Under the pieces are notes generated by a model, which saw only the letters and a program-made list of their open reading frames with translations, was not told the origin of the DNA and searched no databases. DNA of 9,204 nt from the NCBI GenBank assembly GCA_937864205.1, contig CALMJB010000075.1, positions 1-9,204 on the forward strand, given 5' to 3'. This DNA is from an uncultured Actinomycetes bacterium. Its GTDB lineage: Bacteria; Actinomycetota; Actinomycetes; Nanopelagicales; Nanopelagicaceae. The first letter of the stretch is position 1, and the number at the start of each line of letters is the position of its first letter. A program made the position numbers and the translations under genes. Shown here piece by piece: positions 1-6,583 of this stretch.

Positions 1-1101
1 AGGTGTGGCTACTGTGACTTTAATACTTACACTCCGGCAGAACTCAAATTAGAACAGGGCATTTCAAGTATTTCAACCGATTACACCGATCAAGTGCTAG
101 CTGAAATTTCAATGGCTAAAGAAACTATCGGCACCGCAAAAGTGCCAACCATATTTTTTGGCGGCGGAACGCCCTCGTTAATGAACCCAGCGGATATCGC
201 GCGAATTATTGAAAAAGTTAAGGGTAGTTTTGAACTAGCAAAAAATTGTGAAGTTACATTAGAGACCAATCCAGATTCAGTGACAAAAGAAAAGTTGGCA
301 CAATTTAGAGCAGCCGGCGTGAATCGACTTTCATTTGGGATGCAATCATCGGTTTCTAAAGTATTGAAAGTTTTGGATCGAACTCATAATCCAGAGAACT
401 TAAAGTTAGTTACAAATTGGGCAAGCGAAGTCGGGTATGAGCAGATTTCGGTCGATTTAATTTATGGAACTCCGGGAGAATCAATCGCCGATTGGCAAAG
501 TTCTATTGATGCTGCTTTGGCACTTCCAATTAATCACATTTCGGCTTACTCATTGATTGTTGAAGATGGCACGAAGCTGGCGGCACAAGTAAAACGTGGC
601 GAAATTTCTGCGCCAAATGATGATGAGATGGCTGAAAAATACAAGATTGCAGATGATGCATTCCGTGCCGCCGGATTTAATTGGTATGAATTAAGTAATT
701 GGGCGAAGAGTGGTTCAGAGTGCCAACACAATTTAATTTACTGGCGCAATGAGAATTGGTGGGGAATCGGGCCAGGCGCTCATTCGCACATAAGCGGTAG
801 ACGTTGGTGGAATGTTAAGAATCCATTCGCTTATCAAGAGCGAATTCTTGCCGGTAAATCTCCACAAGCAGATGCTGAAGTATTGGTCAGCGAACAGATT
901 GAAAATGAGAATTTAATGTTAGGAATCAGATTGGCAGATGGCTTAACCAAGCAAAAACTCAATAATTTACAGATAAATAAATTGAAATCATATTTAGATT
1001 CAGGGTATTTGATCAAAGAGCGTTGGCAAAATGGATATGCAACTTTAACGCAGAGTGGAAGATTGATTGCAGATCGAATCGTTCGAGATATATTGGTTTA
1101 A
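1..1101 (+). CDS. hemW: HemW heme chaperone, radical SAM (5'-truncated by window edge)
   Basis: The frame is open from base 1 to the TAA at 1099-1101, so this is the last 366 residues of a longer protein. The GTG at 94 is internal, not the start. The first visible residues, RCGYCDFNTYT, carry the last two cysteines of the radical-SAM CxxxCxxC cluster motif, so roughly the first 25-40 residues lie upstream. Further family motifs are FFGGGTPSL, ETNPDS, RLSFGMQS, DLIYGTPGES, YSLIVEDGT and the HemW-type HNLIYW, followed by WWGIGPGAHSH. HemW (formerly annotated as oxygen-independent coproporphyrinogen oxidase-like) binds heme and a 4Fe-4S cluster with SAM and is thought to deliver heme to membrane hemoproteins; it is cytosolic or membrane-associated. 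In Actinobacteria it is typically followed by hrcA-dnaJ2. Here a DoxX-like gene follows after 53 bases. HemN is the alternative, but the HNxxYW segment and this neighbourhood favour HemW. Confidence 0.93.
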   Translation, partial: RCGYCDFNTYTPAELKLEQGISSISTDYTDQVLAEISMAKETIGTAKVPTIFFGGGTPSLMNPADIARIIEKVKGSFELAKNCEVTLETNPDSVTKEKLAQFRAAGVNRLSFGMQSSVSKVLKVLDRTHNPENLKLVTNWASEVGYEQISVDLIYGTPGESIADWQSSIDAALALPINHISAYSLIVEDGTKLAAQVKRGEISAPNDDEMAEKYKIADDAFRAAGFNWYELSNWAKSGSECQHNLIYWRNENWWGIGPGAHSHISGRRWWNVKNPFAYQERILAGKSPQADAEVLVSEQIENENLMLGIRLADGLTKQKLNNLQINKLKSYLDSGYLIKERWQNGYATLTQSGRLIADRIVRDILV

Positions 1102-1142
1102 AACTATTAAATGCAGATTAGTGGATTCGAAAATACCTGTAG

Positions 1143-1148
1143 TAACTT
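1143..1148 (+). promoter_or_regulatory. Candidate -10 element for a leaderless doxX-like mRNA
   Basis: TAACTT fits TANNNT and ends six bases before the ATG at 1155, which would put the transcription start on the A of the start codon. No -35 box and no Shine-Dalgarno are visible. It is supported by matching arrangements before dnaJ2, HIT and phoH; alone it would be weak. Confidence 0.4.
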
Positions 1149-1154
1149 TGCCCG

Positions 1155-1496
1155 ATGATGATAAATATACTTGCCGGATTTCTCGCTCTTATTTTCGCAA
1201 TTTCTGGAATTAGCAAAATTTCCGGAACCGCTGCCGGATTAAGTGGTACTCGTGATTTACAAGTACCTGATTCAATTGCAAAATTAATTGGAGTATTTGA
1301 ATTAGTTTGCGCACTGGGTTTAATTTGGGGATTGCGATATCCCGATGACAAATTTGGCTGGTTGGCTGCAGTTGGCTTATGGTGCACAATGCTTGGCGCA
1401 ATTTTCATACATTTTCAAAAGCAGAAACGGCGCACCGCTTTTCCAGCGGGATTTCTACTGATTTTGATCACAATTTTCTTAGTCATAAAGCAATAA
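1155..1496 (+). CDS. Small DoxX-like integral membrane protein
   Basis: The 113-residue protein is dominated by four hydrophobic segments, at about residues 4-22, 42-60, 67-87 and 95-111. The SGISKISG motif closes the first helix and IGVFELVCALGLIWGL forms the second, the pattern of the DoxX / DoxX_2 (MauE-DoxX) superfamily. Its precise function is unknown; family members are variously linked to redox or thiol metabolism at the membrane. Two cysteines (C52, C77) lie in helices and form no CxxC. The basic loop QKQKRR (residues 88-93) is probably cytoplasmic. Two ATGs (1155, 1158) open the frame; I prefer 1155 because a -10-like TAACTT lies exactly six bases upstream and there is no Shine-Dalgarno. 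It sits between hemW and dnaJ2, where hrcA is common in Actinobacteria. It has no sequence resemblance to HrcA and cannot be its remnant. Family assignment is good; role is unassigned. Confidence 0.8.
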   Translation: MMINILAGFLALIFAISGISKISGTAAGLSGTRDLQVPDSIAKLIGVFELVCALGLIWGLRYPDDKFGWLAAVGLWCTMLGAIFIHFQKQKRRTAFPAGFLLILITIFLVIKQ

Positions 1497-1510
1497 CTTT
1501 CATTTCTTTA

Positions 1511-1516
1511 TAAAAT
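1511..1516 (+). promoter_or_regulatory. Candidate -10 element for a leaderless dnaJ2 mRNA
   Basis: TAAAAT, within TATAAAAT, matches the -10 consensus closely and ends seven bases before the dnaJ2 ATG at 1524. The 27-base gap after the doxX-like gene contains no Shine-Dalgarno, no CIRCE (HrcA) inverted repeat and no HAIR (HspR) repeat. Expression from this site would therefore be leaderless and not controlled by either classical heat-shock repressor at this position. Confidence 0.5.
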
Positions 1517-1523
1517 CTTCAAT

Positions 1524-2657
1524 ATGGCAGATCTTTATCAAACGCTCGGAGTCGGTCGAGATTCCTCTTTTGATGACATTAAGAAGGCTTATCGTCGCTT
1601 AGCGCGGGAATATCATCCCGATGTAAATCCTGATCCATCGGTGCAAGAAAAATTCAAAGAGATCACCGCAGCATATGAAGTATTAAGCGATCCAGAGCGC
1701 AGACAAAATTACGATCTTGGTGGTTCTGGATTTTCTGGCGGAGCAAACTTTGGTGGTTTTGGATTTTCCGACATCATGGATGCGTTTTTTGGCGGTGGTG
1801 GACAACGTGGACCGCGTCCGCGTATGCGCCCCGGACAAGATGCACTGCTTCGCGTTGAAGTTGATTTAGCGGAGGCTACTTTTGGTTGCGAACGGGAGTT
1901 ATCGGTCGATACCGCAGTGCGTTGTGAAAAATGTCAGGGATCGGGAAGTCGTGATGGTGGTTCGGCTAGCACCTGCAGAATTTGTAATGGCCGAGGCGAA
2001 ACACAACAAGTAAGTCGTTCAATACTTGGACAAGTAATGACCACCAGACCTTGCGCTAATTGTTCTGGTTATGGATCTGTTATTTCAGATCCATGTAGTG
2101 AATGTGCCGGTGATGGCAGAGTCCGAACTCGTAAAAAAATTCCGGTAAAAATTCCAGCCGGAGTTGAAACTGGAAATCGCATTCAAATGTCTGGCGTCGG
2201 TGAAGTTGGTCCCGGCGGTGGACCAGCGGGCGATCTTTACCTTGAGATTGTTGTATCTGCCCATGAAAATTTGATTCGCGAAGGAATCAATCTGCATTTA
2301 TCCATCACCATAAATATGGCGGCGGCGATTCTTGGTGCAAAAGTTAAGTTGCCAACATTAGATGGCGAGCGAGATTTAGAAATCAAAGCCGGTGTGCAGT
2401 CTGGTGAAATTTTGGTTTTAAAAGGACTTGGCGTAACTAAATTAAGAGGTTCAGGCCGAGGTGATTTATTAGTTCATATCGATATTCAAACGCCAACCAA
2501 ATTAACTTCAGAGCAAGAGAAACTGATCGATAATTTTGCTAAGTCTCGCAAAGAAGATTTAAACAAGATAAAAGTAAATCGGGTCAATGAACTTGCTCAT
2601 GATGATGAAAGTGATGGCAAGGGATTCTTTAACCGGGTAAGGGATGCTTTCCGTTAA
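1524..2657 (+). CDS. dnaJ: Chaperone protein DnaJ (DnaJ2 type)
   Basis: The 377-residue protein has a complete type-I Hsp40 layout. A J domain (about 4-66) carries the HPD triad at 31-33 that stimulates DnaK ATPase. A Gly/Phe-rich linker follows (about 66-95). The zinc-finger region has four CxxCxGxG repeats (C134/C137, C151/C154, C177/C180, C191/C194) binding two zinc ions. C-terminal substrate-binding beta domains run from about 205 to 325. It is a cytosolic co-chaperone that hands unfolded clients to DnaK. Actinobacteria usually have two dnaJ copies: one with dnaK-grpE and one, DnaJ2, between hemW/hrcA and rsmE. The position here (hemW upstream, rsmE overlapping downstream) marks this as DnaJ2. 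The ATG at 1524 is supported by the J domain beginning immediately and by the -10-like TAAAAT seven bases upstream. The last 14 bases overlap the rsmE start in another frame, so the pair is probably translationally coupled. All catalytic and zinc residues are intact. Confidence 0.96.
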   Translation: MADLYQTLGVGRDSSFDDIKKAYRRLAREYHPDVNPDPSVQEKFKEITAAYEVLSDPERRQNYDLGGSGFSGGANFGGFGFSDIMDAFFGGGGQRGPRPRMRPGQDALLRVEVDLAEATFGCERELSVDTAVRCEKCQGSGSRDGGSASTCRICNGRGETQQVSRSILGQVMTTRPCANCSGYGSVISDPCSECAGDGRVRTRKKIPVKIPAGVETGNRIQMSGVGEVGPGGGPAGDLYLEIVVSAHENLIREGINLHLSITINMAAAILGAKVKLPTLDGERDLEIKAGVQSGEILVLKGLGVTKLRGSGRGDLLVHIDIQTPTKLTSEQEKLIDNFAKSRKEDLNKIKVNRVNELAHDDESDGKGFFNRVRDAFR

Positions 2658-3378
2658 CGCGCCACTGTTTTTTGTTCCCCAAATTGAATCTGCAGATGTT
2701 CAAGAAATTGTTGGTGATGAAGCACACCATGCAATAAAAGTGCTGCGCTTGAAAAAAAATGATCAAGTTCAATTGAGCGATGGTGCTGGTAACTGGGTAA
2801 TTGGTGAAATTACCGATTCTGGGCGAAAGAGTTTTTCAGTTCGTATCCTCAAACGCAATCAAATATCGCTACCAAAACTTGAGATTTCAATTGCCCAAGC
2901 TTTGGTTAAATCAGATCGAACCAAAGAGTTATTAGAACTGCTCGCGCAATCTAATGTAAATCAAATTTTCCCTTGGCTGGCGGAATACTCAATCGGTAAA
3001 TGGCAACCAAACTCTCTAGAAAAGTGGGGCGTGGCGGTAAAGGAAGCGGCTAAACAATGTCACATGTATAGATTGCCTAAAATAAATTCCGCTGTTAGTA
3101 CACCTGATTTGATTAATAAATTTGCCGATTTCGATCAGGTAATTGTTCTCGAGCAAAATGCAGATCAGCGAATTTCACAGGTATTTGATAAATCAATTCG
3201 TAGCGTTTTGTTAGTTATTGGTCCCGAAGGTGGAATTAGCGATACGGAAATCCAATTATTTTTATCGGCTAAGTCAAAATTGGTCAATTCAGCCAGATTG
3301 TCCGATTCGACTTTCAGATCTGCCCACGTCGCAATTGCGGCAGTAAGTTCAATCCAAACTCTGGCTGGAAATTGGTAA
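2644..3378 (+). CDS. rsmE: 16S rRNA (uracil1498-N3)-methyltransferase RsmE
   Basis: The 244-residue length is normal for RsmE, a SPOUT-fold, SAM-dependent enzyme that methylates N3 of U1498 (E. coli numbering) in helix 44 of 16S rRNA on the small subunit. The N-terminal PUA-like part starts LFFVP and contains HHAIKVLRLK (residues 28-37), the family's RNA-binding entry motif. EAAKQCHMYRLPKI (134-147) and GPEGGISDTEI (193-203) are diagnostic. The latter, with the C-terminal FRSAHVAIAAVSSIQ, builds the knotted SAM site. The usual L-R-T core of the last motif reads F-R-S here. The start lies 14 bases inside dnaJ2. No later in-frame ATG precedes the conserved N-terminus, and no well-spaced Shine-Dalgarno exists, so translation probably depends on coupling to dnaJ2. 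The dnaJ2-rsmE order is the standard actinobacterial one. Confidence 0.93.
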   Translation: MLSVNAPLFFVPQIESADVQEIVGDEAHHAIKVLRLKKNDQVQLSDGAGNWVIGEITDSGRKSFSVRILKRNQISLPKLEISIAQALVKSDRTKELLELLAQSNVNQIFPWLAEYSIGKWQPNSLEKWGVAVKEAAKQCHMYRLPKINSAVSTPDLINKFADFDQVIVLEQNADQRISQVFDKSIRSVLLVIGPEGGISDTEIQLFLSAKSKLVNSARLSDSTFRSAHVAIAAVSSIQTLAGNW

Positions 3379-3382
3379 GCGG

Positions 3383-3388
3383 TAAACT
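3383..3388 (+). promoter_or_regulatory. Candidate -10 element for a leaderless HIT mRNA
   Basis: TAAACT begins five bases after the rsmE stop codon and ends six bases before the HIT ATG at 3395, placing the expected transcript start on the A of ATG. The 16-base gap has no Shine-Dalgarno. A separate promoter this close to the upstream gene would let HIT be made independently of dnaJ2-rsmE. Confidence 0.42.
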
Positions 3389-3394
3389 TTAAAA

Positions 3395-3730
3395 ATGAAT
3401 TGCTTGTTCTGCAAAATCGTGGCCGGCGAAATTCCGGCACAGATAGTTGACCGCAATGAACTGGTCACGGCATTTAACGATATAACTCCACAAGCTCCCA
3501 CTCATGTATTGATAATTCCAAATCAACACTATGAGAATATCGGTGCGGTTGCACTGAAAGATCAAAAATTAGTTGGCGAAATGTTTGCTATGGCTGAACA
3601 AATTGCAAAATCAAAACAATTAAATGGTTATAGAACAGTGCTCAACACCGGAGCAAGTGCTGGTCAATCAGTTTTTCACGCCCATTTACATTTGTTGGCC
3701 GGTCGGGCTTTTGCATGGCCGCCTGGTTAA
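3395..3730 (+). CDS. HIT-family (HinT-like) nucleotide hydrolase
   Basis: The 111-residue protein has the histidine triad HAHLHLL at 95-101; the middle histidine is the nucleophile for hydrolysing purine nucleoside phosphoramidates and related AMP conjugates. The N-terminus CLFCKIVAGEIPA has a CxxC pair (C3, C6) seen in zinc-carrying HinT proteins. FNDITPQAPTHVLIIP (27-42) and the C-terminal WPPG are typical of the bacterial HinT branch, which acts as a cytosolic homodimer. Length is full for the family. The physiological substrate is not defined by sequence. A HIT gene between rsmE and phoH is a common actinobacterial arrangement, though it is not always present. There is no Shine-Dalgarno; a -10-like TAAACT six bases upstream suggests a leaderless message. 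A 76-base spacer separates it from phoH. Confidence 0.93.
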   Translation: MNCLFCKIVAGEIPAQIVDRNELVTAFNDITPQAPTHVLIIPNQHYENIGAVALKDQKLVGEMFAMAEQIAKSKQLNGYRTVLNTGASAGQSVFHAHLHLLAGRAFAWPPG

Positions 3731-3792
3731 AACCGCTACAGACTGAAATTAGTGCTAATTCCTCGCGAACCTGCGTAACCTTTTAAAAAAGA

Positions 3793-3798
3793 TAGAAT
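3793..3798 (+). promoter_or_regulatory. Candidate -10 element for the phoH-ybeY-corC transcript
   Basis: TAGAAT fits TANNNT and ends eight bases before the phoH ATG at 3807; the message would be leaderless or have a leader of one or two bases. It lies in a 76-base spacer, the longest between hemW and the FAH-family gene. No convincing -35 is visible. From here ybeY, the CorC-like gene and possibly the FAH-family gene could be read together, since the gaps between them are 12, 11 and 0 bases. Confidence 0.45.
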
Positions 3799-3806
3799 TA
3801 CGCCAG

Positions 3807-4808
3807 ATGGAATCAATCCTTATTAATATCCCAACTTCAATACCTATGGTTGCTTTAGTCGGACCAAATGATTCATATGTAAAGATTATTGAAGAGCGTT
3901 TTCCAGATTTGAAAATTACCGTTCGTGGCAATGAATTCATGATTAAAGGCCCAGATCACTCTGCCACTTTGGTCAAAGATTTAATCACTGAATTATTAGT
4001 TCTACTAAGGGCTGGTCAACCTTTATCAACCGACTCAGTTAACCGGTCTATTCAAATGTTAAGAAGTGAACCAGTTTCACGCCCAGCTGAAGTATTAACT
4101 TTAAATATCTTGAGCAATCGCGGAAAAACAATTCGACCAAAGACCACAAATCAAAAACGATATGTCGAAGCGATTGATAAACACACTATAACTTTTGGAA
4201 TCGGACCAGCCGGAACTGGTAAAACTTATTTGGCAATGGCTAAGGCGGTGCAATCTTTACAAGCCAAGCAGGTAAATCGAATCATCTTGACCCGGCCAGC
4301 GGTTGAAGCCGGCGAGCGTTTGGGATTCTTACCCGGAACGTTGCATGAAAAAATTGATCCATACCTTCGTCCTTTATTTGATGCTTTACATGACATGATT
4401 GATCAAGACTCGATTCCAAAATTAATGCAGGCAGGAATTATCGAAGTTGCGCCATTGGCATACATGCGTGGGCGTACGTTAAATGATGCGTTTGTGATTC
4501 TCGACGAAGCGCAAAATACGACTCCAGAACAGATGAAGATGTTTTTAACCAGACTTGGCTTTGGTTCAAAAATGGTTGTGACCGGCGATGTGACGCAAGT
4601 TGATTTACCAAACAATAATCAAAGTGGCTTGAAGATAATTCATGACATTTTAGAAGATGTATCCGATATCTGTTTCATGAATCTAACTTCAGATGATGTA
4701 GTGCGAAACAAACTGGTGTCACAAATTGTTGATGCTTATGGCCGGTGGGATGACAACTTATCGAAGAACACCACGGCAATTCGCTCTAGCAAATCTGACC
4801 GCAAATAA
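3807..4808 (+). CDS. phoH: PhoH-family ATPase (PhoH/YbeZ type)
   Basis: The 333-residue length matches the PhoH/YbeZ family. A small N-terminal KH-like segment (about 15-70) precedes the P-loop domain. Walker A is GPAGTGKT at 133-140, following the family's HTITFGIGPAG lead-in. RPAVEAGERLGFLPG (163-177) is the signature stretch, Walker B is VILDEAQ at 230-236, and TGDVTQVDLP (259-268) contains the sensor-like segment. The protein is a cytosolic nucleotide-binding ATPase related to superfamily I helicases. It is genetically tied to YbeY and implicated in rRNA/RNA metabolism, but its exact biochemical task is not settled. ybeY starts 12 bases downstream, the near-universal phoH-ybeY pairing. 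The ATG at 3807 has no Shine-Dalgarno; a -10-like TAGAAT eight bases upstream supports it. The C-terminal tail from about 318 is polar and poorly conserved. Confidence 0.95.
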   Translation: MESILINIPTSIPMVALVGPNDSYVKIIEERFPDLKITVRGNEFMIKGPDHSATLVKDLITELLVLLRAGQPLSTDSVNRSIQMLRSEPVSRPAEVLTLNILSNRGKTIRPKTTNQKRYVEAIDKHTITFGIGPAGTGKTYLAMAKAVQSLQAKQVNRIILTRPAVEAGERLGFLPGTLHEKIDPYLRPLFDALHDMIDQDSIPKLMQAGIIEVAPLAYMRGRTLNDAFVILDEAQNTTPEQMKMFLTRLGFGSKMVVTGDVTQVDLPNNNQSGLKIIHDILEDVSDICFMNLTSDDVVRNKLVSQIVDAYGRWDDNLSKNTTAIRSSKSDRK

Positions 4809-4820
4809 AAAGTTTTAAAA

Positions 4821-5255
4821 ATGCGAATTGATATTGACAATGACTCAGGTGTTGAGTGTGATGAGAAAAATATAAAAAGTGTTGCGGAATTTGCCATGTC
4901 GCAAATGGGTTTACATCCAGATTGCGAATTAGCCATTCGCCTGGTTGATCTAGATGAAATGAGTGATTTACATATGCAGTGGATGGATGAGAGCGGACCG
5001 ACCGATGTGCTCTCGTTTCCGATGGATGAATTAACTCCGAATTCAGCTCCGGAAGGTCCCGGCATGCTCGGCGACATTGTGCTGTGTCCTGACTACGCAA
5101 AACAAAATAACAAGCAACCTTTAGCTCAAGAATTACTTTTGCTTACCGTACATGGCGTTTTGCATCTGTTGGGATTTGATCATCGACAAAAAGATGAAGA
5201 ACAAATTATGTTCAAACTGCAGGAAGATTTGATTCAAGAATGGGCTAACGGTTAG
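4821..5255 (+). CDS. ybeY: Endoribonuclease YbeY (rRNA maturation factor)
   Basis: The 144-residue protein has the YbeY zinc-site motif HGVLHLLGFDH, with ligands H111, H115 and H121. It also has the conserved TDVLSFP (61-67) and LGDIVLC (83-89) segments that line the active site. YbeY is a metal-dependent single-strand endoribonuclease required for 16S rRNA 3'-end maturation and 70S ribosome quality control, and often for stress survival. Length is normal. The ATG at 4821 is 12 bases after phoH with no Shine-Dalgarno (the spacer is nearly all A and T) and no clear -10 of its own, so it is most likely translated from the phoH message. A CorC-like gene follows after 11 bases. Function is secure at family level. 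Confidence 0.95.
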   Translation: MRIDIDNDSGVECDEKNIKSVAEFAMSQMGLHPDCELAIRLVDLDEMSDLHMQWMDESGPTDVLSFPMDELTPNSAPEGPGMLGDIVLCPDYAKQNNKQPLAQELLLLTVHGVLHLLGFDHRQKDEEQIMFKLQEDLIQEWANG

Positions 5256-5266
5256 ACCACAAATAA

Positions 5267-6583
5267 ATGATGGATTACACATTACTTTTTAGCGTACCGG
5301 TCTTATTGATATTGGCTGGGTTTTTAGCTGGATCTGAATCTGCTCTTAGTTCACTGTCTCGGGTATTAATAGAAGAGATATCTGAAGCAAAACCTAAATT
5401 AGCTAAACGCTTTGATGTGTGGAGTAATCAACCATCTAAATATTTAAATGTGTTGTTGTTTGCCCGAAAGCTGCTGGAAATTGCTGCCGTAATTGTGGTC
5501 GCCGACTGGGTCATTCAAGATAAAACACAGTTGGTTGAGAATAATTTCGTTGAATTAACAATTGCCACAATCGTAATGGTGGTGCTCTCTTATGTATTAG
5601 TTGGTGTGGGACCTCGAACGCTCGCCAAACAAAATGCAATCAAGTGGGCAGGGCCGGCAATTTTGGTGGCAGATTCATTATCAAAAGTTTTAGGTCCGAT
5701 TACGCAGATTTTGATTGCGTTTGGAAATGCCATCACTCCCGGAAAAGGTTTTAAAAGTGGTCCGTTTGCGAATGAAGCAGAGCTACGAGATTTGGTAGAT
5801 CAAGCTCGCGAGCGTGGATTAGTTGAAGAATCTGAACGGGAAATGATCCATTCAGTTTTTGATTTAGGTGACACATTAGTTCGAGAGTTGATGGTGCCAC
5901 GTACTGAAATGGTCTGGATTGAATCTGATAAAAATCTTCGGCAAGCGCTTTCACTTGCACTTAGATCTGGCTTTACCAGAATTCCAGTGGTTGAATCAGA
6001 TTTAGATAATGTAGTTGGCATCGCATATGTTAAAGATTTAGCAAAACGGGTTCATGAGTTTCGCGATTCAGAACTTACTGAAAAAGTTAGCGACAATTTA
6101 CGTAAAGCAACCTTTGTTCCGGAAAATAAAACCGCAGCAGAATTACTTAAACAAATGCAGCGCGATCACAGCCATATGGCAATCGTGGTTGATGAGTACG
6201 GTGGTACCGCCGGTTTAATCACAATTGAAGATATATTGGAGGAAATCGTCGGCGAAATATCTGATGAATATGATGATGGTGAACAAGAAGTTGAATGGCT
6301 AGATGCTGATCGAGCGCGAGTTTCGGCGCGAATGAATATTGAAGATTTTGCTAAAGAGTTTGAGATTGAATTTAGCGACTCACAGATTGAAGAGATTGAT
6401 TCTGTAGGTGGATTGATTGCAAAACAATTAGGGCGGGTTCCGATTCCAGGCAGTGCAATTGCAGTTTTTGGTTGGAAATTAACGGCAGAGCGTCCAGTTG
6501 GCAGAAGACATCGAATTGCAACGGTATTAGTTGAGCGTTCAAAAAGTTCTAAATCTAGTGCCGAAATAAGTACCGAGCTGTAA
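5267..6583 (+). CDS. CNNM/CorC-type membrane protein (DUF21, two CBS domains, CorC_HlyC domain)
   Basis: The 438-residue protein has the complete hemolysin-C-like layout. An N-terminal DUF21 transmembrane domain (about 5-160) has hydrophobic stretches at about 6-22, 62-82 and 98-115, with GVGPRTLA at 113-120. A CBS pair follows: the first repeat begins after MVPRTEM (209-215), the second spans about 275-330 and ends in VDEYGGTAGLITIEDILEEI (308-327). A C-terminal CorC_HlyC domain lies at about 343-425. Homologues are membrane proteins tied to magnesium/cobalt transport or efflux, with CBS domains sensing ATP-Mg; 'hemolysin' is a legacy name. ATGs at 5267 and 5270 are both possible and neither has a Shine-Dalgarno. 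It directly follows ybeY, as is usual in Actinobacteria, where era normally comes soon after. Here the next gene is FAH-family instead, starting on the base after this stop codon. Confidence 0.93.
   Translation: MMDYTLLFSVPVLLILAGFLAGSESALSSLSRVLIEEISEAKPKLAKRFDVWSNQPSKYLNVLLFARKLLEIAAVIVVADWVIQDKTQLVENNFVELTIATIVMVVLSYVLVGVGPRTLAKQNAIKWAGPAILVADSLSKVLGPITQILIAFGNAITPGKGFKSGPFANEAELRDLVDQARERGLVEESEREMIHSVFDLGDTLVRELMVPRTEMVWIESDKNLRQALSLALRSGFTRIPVVESDLDNVVGIAYVKDLAKRVHEFRDSELTEKVSDNLRKATFVPENKTAAELLKQMQRDHSHMAIVVDEYGGTAGLITIEDILEEIVGEISDEYDDGEQEVEWLDADRARVSARMNIEDFAKEFEIEFSDSQIEEIDSVGGLIAKQLGRVPIPGSAIAVFGWKLTAERPVGRRHRIATVLVERSKSSKSSAEISTEL

Noticed and set aside
94..96. GTG as the start of the hemW gene
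   Set aside because: The frame is open to base 1 and encodes the CGYCDF part of the radical-SAM cysteine motif upstream of this codon, so the gene begins outside the window.
3750..3758. CIRCE (HrcA operator) before phoH
   Set aside because: Only one half, AGTGCTAA, is present; the sequence nine bases upstream does not match TTAGCACTC.
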